Shown in pieces: positions 53,400-64,000 of a stretch of 64,000 bases of DNA (the stretch's first letter is position 1; the number at the start of each line of letters is the position of its first letter). The translations under genes and the position numbers were made by a program. The notes under the pieces are model-generated. The model did no database searches. It was not told the origin of the DNA and was given only the letters and a program-made list of their open reading frames with translations. The stretch covers positions 17,082,182-17,146,181 of the forward strand of contig NC_088711.1 in NCBI RefSeq assembly GCF_963576615.1, given 5' to 3'. This DNA comes from Watersipora subatra (Eukaryota; Bryozoa; Gymnolaemata; Cheilostomatida; Watersiporidae).

Positions 53400-55600
53400 T
53401 CAGGCACCCGTGTACTGATGGGCTTGTTTCTCCACCTTGAAGTATTTACACCGTAAAATTTCTCTGTGCACACAACCATCTTTACCCGGAAACACTTCTT
53501 GTACTTGGGCCATGAAGTACTTGCCCCGCAATATGTTTGAGTCGGCAACTGCAACCACATCACTCAGTTTCATGTTTCGTGAGGAGGTATACCATTCACC
53601 TTGTCTTACCATGGTTGCAGCATATGGTTCTGGCCATCGGGCTCAGAATTCATTATAGAAATATTGTCCAGTAGACGCAGTCGGGACTTTGTACTGCTGG
53701 CTTGGCACGAACTGCCCAGATTGGCTATGAAGGGTCTCCCAATGAGTTGGACATTTGGGGTAAAGATGTTTATCATGCAGTCTACAGAGGACAGAGTTCT
53801 AAGGGGCTGTTCGTTCAGTATGTTGGCAATTTTTAAACACAGAGTTAAAAGCTCTGCAGGACTCAGCCTGTGATCATTGATCGTAAACTGAATCACCTAT
53901 TTAGCAGCCTTGATCGGTGATTCAACTGCACCCTGAAGATTTTGAATTGAAATGAGGTTTTATTGATGGAGCACAGAATGGTCTCTGAGTCCATTAGTTG
54001 ATACACTTTCTGGAAGTAGAAGGAACACTCAGATTCAATGATCTTTCTTCCGCATTTGGATAATACGGCTCCACAGAGCTCCAGTTGAGGGATGGTTAGC
54101 TTTTTGAGGAGAGCAGTTCTACATTTGGCCATTGTGAATCTGCATCAATACTGACCATCACTGAGCCTCCATCTGTTATAGGCCACAAACCCATAAGCCT
54201 GGCTGCTCACATCAGATAAAATTATCAGATCGGGGTCTCCTTTAGCATTGGGCAAAACCAGGCTTCTATCACACTCCTACTGAGGGACCTCGAATAGCCC
54301 AGACAAGTAGCATGCCCAGCGTTGTTTCAGATCATTTGGTCGAGGAGGGTCCCAACCTAGATTCAGAATCCAGGTTTCTCGGAGAAGCATCTTTGCTCAG
54401 AGTATGAATGCACAGTCAATGCCTAAAAGATCATACAGCTTCATAGTCTGCCCCAAGACTATACGGCGAGTTAGAGAACAAGGCAGATCAGTTATACCTG
54501 CCCAGAAGTCAAATCAGACTCAGTGTAAACTCCTTTCTTTTTAGCAGAAAAGTTCAGCCTGACCACTGTGACCATCTTATCTGGCGATGGTTTTCAATGA
54601 ATGCCAAGTACTTGGATCCTGTAGTTAGAATCTATTGATGAGGGTGGCTCATCGCCTAGAGAGATTCTGGGTTCACACTCTCTACTAAAAACCCAGTACT
54701 TGAGAGAAAAGCCTGCAGAGCTAGGTAAACAAGTTGTGTTCCTAGCCAATGGCTGCCTCCTTTGAGGCAACAGAGTGAACAATATTATCGACATAGGTGT
54801 GTAGATTGTTTCAGCAGATCTGACACATCAGGGTGTTGATCTTTTACCAATTCTGTTGTTTTGTAGATTGCCTCAGCACTTATTGCACCAGCTGGTCGAT
54901 CTCCCATGTTCACTCTGGTGTTGGTATAAATATCTGGTTGCCGATATTCTAGGTTTTGCCAGAAAAAACGATAACAGTGTTGCTCAGCCTGTCCAATATG
55001 TAAAGAGCTGTACATCTTGCGAATATTTGCTACCTTAGCAACCAGTCCCTTGCGCTAACGAAGGATGATACTCAGGAGGTTATTTATATAGGCATTAGGA
55101 CCCTTTGCTAGAAATGAGTTCAGCGACACTCCTTGTACGACTTGACTCTAGCTAAATACAATACAAACAGGTGTCGAGGTGGATTTAGAATTTTGTACGA
55201 CTAAATAGCTAATGTAGAAAAGAGGTCCCTCCCAATTAGCGAGCTCCTCCTTAGTGAGGACCCTTGCCACCTTGCGATCCTCTATGTCCTGTATTTGCCA
55301 AGAGTAGACCTCAGCCCATTGCGAGTCTCTCCGTAGGTTTCATTCCGTGCTCTGAAAAGTAGCAAGGGCATTCTTGTAGTTGACAGGAAGCTCATTTGAA
55401 TCTTTGAGCCAGGGATAGGAAGTTGTCCGACACTGATTTACCCCATCATGCTGGATACTTTGCCTAATCAGCTGTCTCCTGTTCCTCTTTAAATGAATGT
55501 GAATGCTCTGGATTGGGGTACTTGCTGCACTTGCAGCGACCACACCTGATGGCCAACTCAGTGAACTCCATATGATTGGGTCTGCAAACATTTTGGGCAG
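53400..55600 (-). pseudogene. Decayed BEL/Pao retrotransposon pol
   Basis: Read on the minus strand, blocks appear in family order. First come reverse-transcriptase pieces (RDSQWAEVYSWQIQDIEDRK near 55300 and TNTRVNMGDRPAGAISAEAI near 54900). A YVDNIV-like active-site remnant lies near 54790, and LTIPQLELCGAVL near 54080. Then come integrase-end pieces: LNEQPLRTLSSVDC near 53800, and DVVAVADSNILRGKYFMAQV (DUF5641-like) just before the stop near 53400. Many stops and frameshifts break it. Clear LTRs were not found. Confidence 0.8.
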
Positions 55601-55639
55601 CGGTTATTGTGTGAATACTAGATAGGGTTAGATGACGAA

Positions 55640-56588
55640 AAAACTGAGTCTTGTATGTCTTTCTTGTATACATTGGCCCAGAGGTCTATCCAGAATTAAC
55701 ATATTGCTCTCATACTGATGTAAATACTATGTCTGATGAATTTTCGAGCAAATTTCGATCAATATGTGATAAGCATGCCCCTTTTAAAAAGTATCCAATG
55801 TTTTCTATACAACAAAAATATAAAAAACCTTGGATAACCGATGAAATTTTAAAAATGATGGGAAAGAGAGACTACAGTCTTTAAATTCCCTTTTAAATAC
55901 AAAATTGAAACAAAAATTCAAATTTGTTCAAAACTCGGTAAACAAAAGACTATGTAATGCCAAATCTTCAAAATTTAAAAATGTACTAGAGTCAGCAGGG
56001 AATGGCAAAATATGCTGGCAAATTTTAGATCAGCAATTAGGGAAATCAACAATATGTAACGGTGCTCCAAAATCAATTATTCACACTGATGCAGAAATTA
56101 AGAACTCACAAGAGATAGCCAATTGTTTTAACCAATATTTTACATCTGTAAGAACTACATTAACCTAGGCCTTTAGCAACACTTCAGGCCTTCAGGATAA
56201 TGTGGAAAATGTTTATCTGTTACCAACAGACCTGCAGTTTCAGTTTAGCAGTGTTGGTGAGGATTATGTTGAGGATTTGTTGCTTAAGGTGAATGCAAAT
56301 AAAGCTACAGGATTAGATTCAAGTCTACCAAAGTTTGTGAAAATTGCAGCACCTGTTTTAGCTTATCCTCTAGCTCATATTATAAATACCAGCTTACAAT
56401 TAGGTATATTCCCTGACAGCCTTGAAAAGGCAAAAGTTAAACCATTGTTTAAAAAGAGTTCACCAAAGCTTTTATCAAATTATAGACCAATATCTATATT
56501 GCCAGTTTTTAGTAAAATTTTGGTGAAAGTTGCCAATGCACAAATATGCCAATATTTAGAAAATAACAGTATTTTGACGACGCAATAG
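55640..56588 (+). pseudogene. Truncated non-LTR (LINE) reverse transcriptase
   Basis: Plus-strand frames hold the linker between endonuclease and reverse transcriptase (KPWITDEILKMMGKRD), then an open stretch 55905-56168, then 56202-56588 with the N-terminal reverse transcriptase blocks. These include NANKATGLDSSLPKF, IFPDSLEKAKVKPLFKK and LSNYRPISILPVFSKI. The frame stops at TAG 56586, before the YADD box, and the long-inverted-repeat element begins about 60 bp further on. The family is jockey- or CR1-like; I cannot fix the clade. Confidence 0.85.
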
Positions 56589-57489
56589 ACCTTTTTCCTC
56601 ACATAAATTTCCCCCATTGCTATATTGGAGTTGTCTTCTTTAAAAGGGTATATTCTGTTAGCGATGAATTGAAGAATATGATATAACAGCTTGTAACCAT
56701 CAGTCTAGTATTCAGATGCTCTTAATGCTGCAACAGACCGTATAGCTTTTGGTTGTGGAAAATATGCACAAGTAATATTGAACGCTAGATTTTGCATTGT
56801 TAGTATATTCAGCAAAATATTTGCAAAAATGCCCTGGTCTAGCCGCATACATCAACTGAAAGAAAAATCAACAACTTAGCCATCAAAGAAAACACATCAG
56901 GCTCACAAGCTCTTCTAGTATAGATAGTTCATCAATGGTTGCGCTGCACTGGGTAACCAACTAAGAAATAACCACTATGTGGTATCTGGTACTATCATTC
57001 AGACATGATTGATGTGATATGACATGACATGTGATTATTGTCTCTTGATGTAGCACATACCAATTGAAAGAAAAGTCGAAAAATTAACTTCTGGCCGAAA
57101 TGCACCAGATCACTATTTCTTTCAGTACTAGTTTACCTTGTTTATACGTAGTTAATGAGGTAAACATTTATTACATAAGTGCACTAATAAACCTAAACTA
57201 TTTTCTTGTTGAAACTTGGCTATAATATCGATTCTATTTTGTACAGTGCAATCTATGTTTGGCAGCTGCTATAGTATTTTGTTATCTGCCAGTCATCCAA
57301 AATTATTAGCACTTGCTAGTTAGTTTGTTTGTGATCATTGTCACTCCATGTACCATTAGTGCAACGACAAAAAACATGCCAAAATAATCTTGTGCTGTGT
57401 ACAAATGTACAAACAACACGACGAAGCTATTGCAACACAAAAAAGAAATCTGTAGAGTTCATCAAACATTGCAAGGTGTATATGTAGTA

Positions 57490-58413
57490 CCCAGGGCTAA
57501 TACTCCCCCCTAAAAGACCCATTAGGTTCGGCCCAAAATCACGTTTTAGGGGAGTTTTCAGACCATAGGGCACTGTCAGTGAATTTGCTTCTTTAGGGGT
57601 AGTTTCCACAGCCAAGCCAGTAAAAGGGCCCATGCTCATTAAGGTTTTATTCAGCCAAAGTAATACCAAGAAGTTGCACCGAAATTCCAGTCTTCATTTT
57701 AATGCAGATTGCATTAAAATCTGCGTGCTTGCTGACGGGAACGTAAGGGAAAAGAGAGAGTCGGCATTGCATCATCTTAGCAACCCTTTAGCAAGATACT
57801 CAAAATGAACCATACGATATTTCTTTCATTTATATTCATTATGGTTTCCTTTGTAAATGAAAATGTTGATCTGATGGTTGATGTTTGTAATCAGTTTTAT
57901 TAACCCTTTTGCAAGCATAGCGACAATTTGTCGTTTTGCGATACTGACGCTAGTGGGCAGACGATTATGTCGCCACACCAACGGTTTTTATAAATTGATT
58001 TATGGTTAGCTAATTGCCTTTTTCAGTTTAACTTTTTTCCAATAGTAAACTACAATGTATTGGTCTGTGTTAGCAACAAAAAATAAGCCGTTTGCAGAAA
58101 AAAAGATCATTTTTGCCATATTAAACAAATGAAAAATCCGAAATAAAAACGTATTTAAATAAAATAGGGTATTTTGTTTGTAGTTTTTTTCTGCTTTATT
58201 AATGCATGAACCATAATGGATGTTTAGCGGGGCTTGGAACTTGGGCGCCCTCTAGGGAACTCCCAGTGTTTAGGGGGTGTATTTCCCATTGACCAACCAG
58301 ATGATGGGGGTACAATATCCAAAAATCAAATTGACCAACAACGTGATTGGGGGTACAATATCCAAATCTGGGCCTATCCAGGTGGGTGCTTCTTTCAGAG
58401 TATCAGCCCTGGG
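57490..58413. mobile_element. hAT-like MITE nested in the long-inverted-repeat element
   Basis: The ends read CCCAGGGCTAATACT and, inverted, CCCAGGGCTGATACT (14 of 15 identical). They are flanked by a perfect 8 bp direct repeat, ATGTAGTA, at 57482-57489 and 58414-58421. An 8 bp target duplication and a CAGGG-type end are typical of hAT elements. It is 924 bp with no transposase. Confidence 0.82.
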
Positions 58414-58995
58414 ATGTAGTATTTCCAGCTATTTTTAATATTCTACTTGTAATCAAAATTTCAATATTGTCTAGAAATCGTTTACATAATATGGTATATA
58501 TTTTTATATTTCTATATTATTAATTGTCAACTTTTTAGCTTAATTTTAAATTTAATTTCGATAAATAGATAGTGCCAGAGTTGTAAGATTGTAACTGTGT
58601 GTTGTGCAATCACTAACATGACTGGCCCCATTGTTAAGTCATGGAATGAAGTTGCTGCTGAGAGAAACATCAGTATGGGAAGCTGTTAACTAGCCATGAC
58701 TTATCACTGTTTTACTGATCATTTGCTGTCACAAGTAAAATTATATACACATTCATACATGCATACATACATATATATTAGAAGTATCTTGGGAAATAGT
58801 TTTCTTTCAAACATTTTGTATTCGAAACATGTGTCAGACATGTATGGTATACGAAACCATGCAGTACACATTGTATATGCATTAGATGAAAATATACTAA
58901 TATATACAATTTATACCTAGAATATAAATAGTTACTGTGTTTAATGTTCCAACTCTCTTCAATAGTCCAATGGCTATTCACATAGCACAAACTTT

Positions 58996-59445
58996 TTAAT
59001 CGGAATGTTTTCGTTTTTTTGCTGAGCTAATGATCATCTGAGGTGCCATGTAATGTTCAAAAAACAGCTGAATATTCGAAAGCATATCCAAACAAAACTT
59101 TTCATCAAAATCTATGGTTTCAAAAATACTTGAGCCATCTTCTTTAAAAACAAAAAAGTATGATTTTTTTATGTCTGACACCATCATTTGTCCCTGAACC
59201 TGGCCATAATACGCACTTTTGTGTTTTAGCCTTGCAGCTCCATTAACTATGTGCAGGTAAGGGAGGCAATCAACGTCTCTAGCTGGACATTTTATTTCCA
59301 CAAGTCTAGTCTCACAGCAATCGCTAGAACATTTGCCATCTGGACTAGCTCCGATAAATTGCAGTTTTTTATGAATAAAAAGACCACAAGAATTCATTTT
59401 TACATTTTGGTGTCCTTCTTGCAGTAGCAGTAGTTTCAAGTTTTC
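58996..59445 (-). CDS. YqaJ-like (PD-(D/E)XK) exonuclease, 3' exon only
   Basis: Minus-strand open frame of about 148 codons with the nuclease core: GLFIHKKLQFIGASPDG, then LVEIKCPARD (the E-x-K pair), then AYYGQVQGQMMVS. These are the catalytic Asp, Glu/Lys and Gln motifs of YqaJ/lambda-exonuclease-type folds. A CTGTAG acceptor sits at its 5' end right beside the right inverted repeat, so it looks like a last exon whose upstream exons are gone. It ends KKRKHSD, then TAA. All visible key residues are kept. It probably served the transposon and is now a fragment. Confidence 0.75.
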   Translation of the reverse strand, partial: ENLKLLLLQEGHQNVKMNSCGLFIHKKLQFIGASPDGKCSSDCCETRLVEIKCPARDVDCLPYLHIVNGAARLKHKSAYYGQVQGQMMVSDIKKSYFFVFKEDGSSIFETIDFDEKFCLDMLSNIQLFFEHYMAPQMIISSAKKRKHSD

Positions 59446-60123
59446 TACAGCTAATGGCTAAGTTTACCTCATTAACCACATATAAACAAGGTAAACTAGT
59501 ACTGAAAGAAATAGGGAATTGGTGCATTTCGGCCAGAAGTTAATTTTTCTTTCAATTGGTATGTGCTACATCAAGAGACAATAATCACATAATAGGCTGA
59601 ATTAGCAAGTGCTAACAATGTTGGATGTCTGAATGATAGTACCAGATACCACATAGTGGTTATTTCTTAGTTGGTTACCCAGTGCAGCGCACCCATTGAT
59701 GAACTATCTATACTAGAAGAACTTGTGAGCCTGATGTGTTTTCTTTGATGCCTAAGTTGTTGATTTTTCTTTCAGTTGATGTATGCGGCTAAACCAGGGC
59801 ATTTTTGCAAATATTTTGCTGAATATTCTAACAATGCAAAATCTAGCATTCAATATTACTTGTGCATATTTTCCACAACCAAAAGCTATACGGTCTGTTG
59901 CAGCATTAAGAGCATCTGAGTACTAGACTGATAGTTACAAGCTGTTATATCATATTCTTCAATTCATTGCTAACAGAATATACCCATTGAACTTAAAACC
60001 CCTGGAATGGCAAGAGGTCATTCGCGAGTACGGAAATCCGGTCGACGCCATTATCAGTTAATGTTCAAGTTAATTTCATTGCGTTCGATGTGAGAAAGAA
60101 ATCTAATTTCAGATTTAACAGCT

Positions 60124-60760
60124 ATGGAAGGTCACGAATACACCGCTCAATCAAAGGAACAGACTACTGAGATTGCTACTAATAATTTATGTACGAGAGA
60201 TAAGGGTGTAGGTGCACAGTGCTATTGCTATTCCATGAACTGCAAAAACCGCAAGAATGGACTTTTAAAGGGAAAGGCATGACATTTCACAAGTGAGTCA
60301 CTTCTACTACTAGTTCTGTTACTATTGCTCAAGTCTACGACTACTAATAGTTGTGCTACTACTAGTTAGTACTGCCACTAGTTAGTTCTACTACACTAGT
60401 CACTGGGTGAGTGAGAGTCGATCAGTGTCACTACTGAGTGTACGAGTTTGACTGTATTTTGTTGGTGACTAGATAAATTTATAAGCTAGTGAGTGAAATG
60501 TTCTTCCTTCAGAACGAAGGTTTTTTATTATTTAAATTTTGAATTTTTTTTATATTAATATTTTGGAACTACAAACCATTAGGTTATTTCTAAATATTTA
60601 TATTTGAAGGAAGTGTTTGTCGTGCTTATAATATTATTTATTGTTGTACCTGGATCTAGCTAGCAGTAAGAAGATAAGAGTAATAATACTATTGTTATTA
60701 CTACTATTGCTAACTAACTACTACAGTTTCATTTTAATTTTTAGATTTCCAAACAAAGCA
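60124..60760 (+). pseudogene. Broken THAP zinc-finger domain, N-terminal part
   Basis: ATG at 60124 opens a 52-codon frame that reaches CYCYSMNCKNRKNGLLKGKA and then a stop. A shift of one base at the stop restores MTFHK. A donor at 60291 (AA|GTGAGT) and an acceptor ending at 60744 then join it to FPNK. C-x-x-x-x-C-K-N-R followed by TFHKFP is the start of a THAP (C2CH) DNA-binding domain, common in animal transposases. The second exon soon hits a stop, so the copy is dead. It lies 140 bp outside the right inverted repeat of the YqaJ element, on the opposite strand to the nuclease. Confidence 0.7.
60290..60420 (+). repeat. ACT/AGT-rich simple-sequence tract
   Basis: Irregular runs of CTACTACTAGTT and TAGTTCTACTAC lie within the intron of the THAP relic. 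This is low-complexity sequence with no further signal. From about 60900 to 61420 nothing else was recognised. Confidence 0.6.
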
Positions 60761-61439
60761 ACTGAGAACTCTTGTGAAGGAAATATTTGACCTGAGATGG
60801 CTCCACAGACGTCATGCCTTTGTCCTCATTTTTTATTGCTGCCAGTGGGTGGTCAAGCCAACCCCTGACCTTTGTGGCGTGGCGTGTCCGGTCCCAATTG
60901 ATTCATAGATATGGCCGGATGTAACACACACCAATAAAATTTAGAGAAAACACCATGTCACAACACCGTACAACCAGATCAGCAGTTTTTGCTCTTTCTT
61001 AGTTAGTTTACTGTTTGCCTTCATGCAATCAACATATCAATATTTTGCTTCGATCATATTTCATTACTCTATATTCAGCTTATATTCAACAATGTGCCTG
61101 ACATTGGAGGCAAAAGGTCAGTCAACTGCATATGCATATTTCTATACTTTCTTGAATATTATTGTTATTATTTGGCTTAAATCATACATTCATTCATGTT
61201 TTATTATTGTGCTAATTATATCATGTAATTGCATTTAATTCTATCAAGGTTAACTTGTAGTTTTATCTTAATATCGTCTATTACAGACTTCACGGCAGAT
61301 GCTGAGGTTAGATACATATAGTAATAAAGTTACACAACTAAAGCATCACCAGTAGAAGCCTTATTCTCTTCTAGTCAGCACAGTTGTTGCCGCTTTTTAT
61401 AAGTGAAGTTTTAAGAACTTCACAGTGAAGTCTTATCCA

Positions 61440-61735
61440 AAGAGAAGAGGACATCTTCGTCACCCAACAAAGGACATCTTCGTCACCCACTATAGGACAT
61501 CTTCGTCACCCACCATAGGACATCTTCGTCACCCACCAAAGGACAACTTCGTCACCCACCATAGGACATCTTCGTCACCCACCATAGGACATCTTCGTCA
61601 CCCACCAAAGGACAACTTCGTCACCCACCATAGGACATCTTCGTCACCCACCAAAGGACAACTTCGTCACCCACCATAGGACATCTTCGTCGCCCACCAA
61701 AGGACATCATCGTCACCCAAAGCAGGACATTGTCA
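61440..61735 (+). repeat. 23 bp minisatellite
   Basis: About 13 copies of GGACATCTTCGTCACCCACC plus a 3 bp spacer (ATA or AAA); an AACTTC variant alternates with ATCTTC. The 23 bp period makes all three frames cycle, so the 84-residue open frame over it is not a real protein. It ends about 790 bp before the BEL/Pao gag start. Confidence 0.9.
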
Positions 61736-61739
61736 TTTA

Positions 61740-62524
61740 GCAATAGGACAATCTCTTCATTCACTAAACCAAATTACTCTTACCGTACGATACACACGTA
61801 GTCAATGAACCGTAACTATCGTTATTTACATGCAAGCAAGCTGGAATCGAGGACCACAGGACTGGAAGCTAAGTAATTGATTATTAGCATTCCTTTACAA
61901 CAAAACAGTGTGAGTTGTCTAACCTTGCCTCATTACAGCATTTACATAAATACTTGCATGTTGACTTCATTTTGGAATTGGATATCTGCTTTGACCTTTT
62001 GTTATATCATTTGCTACTTATGTAAGCTGAGCTGGTTGTACAATTGTGACACTCTAGAAAAACGCTCACCTTTAGTCTTCGGTGTGTGCATACATTTTGT
62101 CATATCGGCGGTCCAGTTTGGGACTGGTTGGCTGCGCCGGTAAACGTTAGAAAGGTTCAGTTTGGCCCTTCTGCTGGCAGCAGTTTTTATAGAGACCCAG
62201 GGTCATCGCTCATGTACGTATACGCGTAGGTTAATTTTCCATTAAGTAGGATAGCTTTTAATCAGACGACAATAGTGCATTAGGCATTGTTCACTGGTCA
62301 CTCATTAGCCCATCAGTTGGTTAAGATATGAGATATAGCTCTGTTTGACTAAAACAAGCTCACAATAGCGTGTATCATACACATTTGTTTACAACCACCT
62401 TTGCAGGAAGTAGACAGTGCTAGTTATTGAGTTATTGAAGTTTGGCTGTAATAGTACAGCATTCTTATCTAATAGCAATTAGGCAGTGCACACAAGTTTA
62501 AAATTGTGTTGCTAATCAGCTAAA
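61740..62524 (+). other. Leader or possible LTR region before BEL/Pao gag
   Basis: Non-coding by eye. A 5' LTR and primer-binding site should lie here if the gag belongs to a full element. Without the 3' end, which is off the window, I cannot set the LTR limits, and no convincing tRNA primer match was seen. Confidence 0.35.
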
Positions 62525-64000
62525 ATGTCTAGTAATGGTCTTGATTCAGATCAACTCAGTGAGCCAAGCCAAAACACTGAGCAAATTGATGACTCTGGTC
62601 AAAGTGAAATATTAGTTGCTGACGTGAGTCAAAGCGAATTAGTAGATGAAAATCCAGTAAGCGCTAGCGATGCTGCAGATAGTATAGTAGGCGCTGACCA
62701 GCAACGACGCTCGCAGCGCGAAACAAAGCTGTCTTTAAAAGCCAGGGAAAATAGATGTTTAGAATTGTCGCACTCACTCCTTCAAAACATGAGCGAACAA
62801 CTACACAAAAATGAAGAGTTTTTGAGACATGCTGACAGTCAGCTTTATCAAACTGTTGCAGCTTTTCTCACAGATTTAGATAAAAACACAGCAGTTATTC
62901 ACTCCCAATTTAATGAACTACAGAAAGCATCAGAAGTTCAACCTGATGTAAATGTAACAGCGCTCTATGAGCAGTACAGGGCTGATGTAAACATTATGTT
63001 TGAGTACGGTACTAAGAGAAGGGAGGAGGAAATGCACGATAGAGAGGAAGAAAGAAGAGTACAGGAATTAGAACAAGCCGTAGAAGAATCAAGAAGGAAG
63101 TTAGAAGAGGATATGAAGGTAATGACAGCCATGATGGAAGCCCGTAGAGCACGCATGCAAACCTTGTTGCAACAGCAGACAACTTCCCCAGTAGATATGC
63201 GACGCTTTAGCTCACCTAGCATCCACACTTCAACACAATCAGCACATGCAGTGACTGCACAAGTACAACAAGCAAGCACAGTGTCCACACATGCAGCGCC
63301 TGCACAAGTACAACAAGCAAGTACAGTGTCCACACATGCAGCGCCCCCACATGTACGATCAACACTCGCAGCTTCTACACGAGAACTACAAACAAATACA
63401 GTACCCACATCCGCAGCCTCTCCACCGGTAGAATTAGCACATGCAGCACTCATGCCCACAGTATCAACACATGTACAGCAAACACATACATGGCCCACAC
63501 ACGTTCAACCAACACAGACAGTGCCTGCATATGCGGCACCTTTACATGCACCACAGGCAGGTGCACCTATAATCTCAACACCGAGTGCTCAGGCATTCAT
63601 ACCCAAAACACCATCACTTGTGACAAAACCATATCCTTATGTTTCCAACGGCTCACCTTATCAAAGTTCAATGACAGAATCACACCCGGCTGAAGTAGCC
63701 AAAGCAATAACAGATCACATGCACATATCACTGATTGCCCCACCTGAGCCTGGAGTATTCACAGGTGACCCACTACAATACGCGGACTGGCGTGTAGCCT
63801 ACAATTATCTAATTGGTGCAAGGGCTGGATCGCCAATAGAGAAGCTCCATAGGCTCAGAAAATACGTCGACGGTGAAGCTAAAGAAACAATAAGTGGATA
63901 CTTCCGCCTACAGACGGAAGATGCCTACCAAGAAGCCTTGCAAACCTTGGATGAGGAGTTTGGAAGGCCCGATCTTGTAGAAGACGGCTTTCGTGACAAA
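62525..64000 (+). CDS. BEL/Pao retrotransposon gag, 3'-partial and open to the edge
   Basis: ATG at 62525 opens 492 codons without a stop to the window end. The order is an acidic Ser/Asp/Gln-rich N terminus, then a charged coiled-coil (about residues 148-218, rich in EEER and ELEQ heptads). A Thr/Ala/Gln/Pro tract (about 222-372) follows, with a 33 bp internal repeat around AQVQQASTVSTHAAP. Last comes a gag domain from about 402 with FTGDPLQYADW, KLHRLRKYVDGEAKE and AYQEALQTLDEEFGRP, the DUF1759-type pattern of BEL/Pao gags. The frame is intact, in contrast to the dead pol at 53-56 kb. Protease, reverse transcriptase and integrase would lie beyond the edge. Confidence 0.88.
   Translation, partial: MSSNGLDSDQLSEPSQNTEQIDDSGQSEILVADVSQSELVDENPVSASDAADSIVGADQQRRSQRETKLSLKARENRCLELSHSLLQNMSEQLHKNEEFLRHADSQLYQTVAAFLTDLDKNTAVIHSQFNELQKASEVQPDVNVTALYEQYRADVNIMFEYGTKRREEEMHDREEERRVQELEQAVEESRRKLEEDMKVMTAMMEARRARMQTLLQQQTTSPVDMRRFSSPSIHTSTQSAHAVTAQVQQASTVSTHAAPAQVQQASTVSTHAAPPHVRSTLAASTRELQTNTVPTSAASPPVELAHAALMPTVSTHVQQTHTWPTHVQPTQTVPAYAAPLHAPQAGAPIISTPSAQAFIPKTPSLVTKPYPYVSNGSPYQSSMTESHPAEVAKAITDHMHISLIAPPEPGVFTGDPLQYADWRVAYNYLIGARAGSPIEKLHRLRKYVDGEAKETISGYFRLQTEDAYQEALQTLDEEFGRPDLVEDGFRDK

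Larger units (their letters stand above)
56646..59985. mobile_element. DNA transposon with about 520 bp inverted repeats and a YqaJ-like nuclease
   Basis: The left arm (56646-57165) and right arm (59462-59985) are inverted copies, alike over their full length by eye, starting GGGTATATTCTGTTAGC. They enclose 2.3 kb with a YqaJ-like nuclease exon (minus) and a nested MITE. YqaJ-type nucleases accompany the transposase in some animal PIF/Harbinger-related (ISL2EU) elements, so this is probably a shortened member. No transposase is visible and no certain target duplication flanks the arms. Confidence 0.75.

Noticed and set aside
61425-61679. 84-residue repeat protein (GHLRHP, THHRTSSSPT)
   Set aside because: Translation of a 23 bp minisatellite cycling through three frames.
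62965-63498. 177-residue Cys-rich minus-strand frame
   Set aside because: Antisense of the coiled-coil and Thr/Ala repeats of the BEL/Pao gag; the apparent CTCV repeats mirror GTGCA-rich codons.

Overview
The window is animal nuclear DNA: AT-rich, with split genes using GT-AG introns, decayed retrotransposons and several DNA-transposon remnants. A marine invertebrate, probably a spiralian, fits the gene content best (astacin proteases with ShK tails, BEL/Pao elements, a YqaJ-type transposon nuclease). The species cannot be named from sequence alone. No tRNA, rRNA, CRISPR or prokaryotic operon was seen.

Layout. (1) 68-9974, plus strand: the 3' nine exons of an acid sphingomyelinase (SMPD1-type) gene, whose 5' end lies off the window. 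Four of its eight visible introns each hold a different minisatellite, and two of these repeat a splice site of their own intron. Intron 3 also holds a Tc1-like MITE. (2) about 10212-48993: four tandem units of roughly 8.7-11 kb, each with one complete 12-exon gene on the minus strand. The gene encodes a secreted astacin metalloprotease with a Cys-rich module and four ShK domains. For copies 1 and 2 I traced every exon and the frame is intact from signal peptide to stop. Copies 3 and 4 look intact at every exon checked. Each promoter has a TATA box and, just upstream, a DR1 (HNF4/RXR-type) site. A tRNA-derived SINE and a mariner relic lie between genes, and a partial, diverged piece of the unit closes the array. 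(3) 49-64 kb: a transposon graveyard with a LINE 3' relic, a decayed BEL/Pao pol (minus), a truncated LINE reverse transcriptase (plus), and a 3.3 kb element with about 520 bp inverted terminal repeats. That element carries a YqaJ-like exonuclease exon and a nested 924 bp hAT-like MITE with a perfect 8 bp target duplication. Beyond it lie a broken THAP zinc-finger ORF, a 23 bp minisatellite, and the intact 5' part of a BEL/Pao gag that runs off the right edge.

Function. The astacin genes look like a recently amplified family of secreted digestive or matrix proteases; the DR1 plus TATA promoters suggest gut or digestive-gland expression, which is inference. The sphingomyelinase is a lysosomal or secreted lipid hydrolase and looks unrelated to the array. 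The copies are mosaics: copies 1 and 3 share their 5' flank while copies 2 and 3 share a 3'-flank deletion, which points to unequal crossover or gene conversion.
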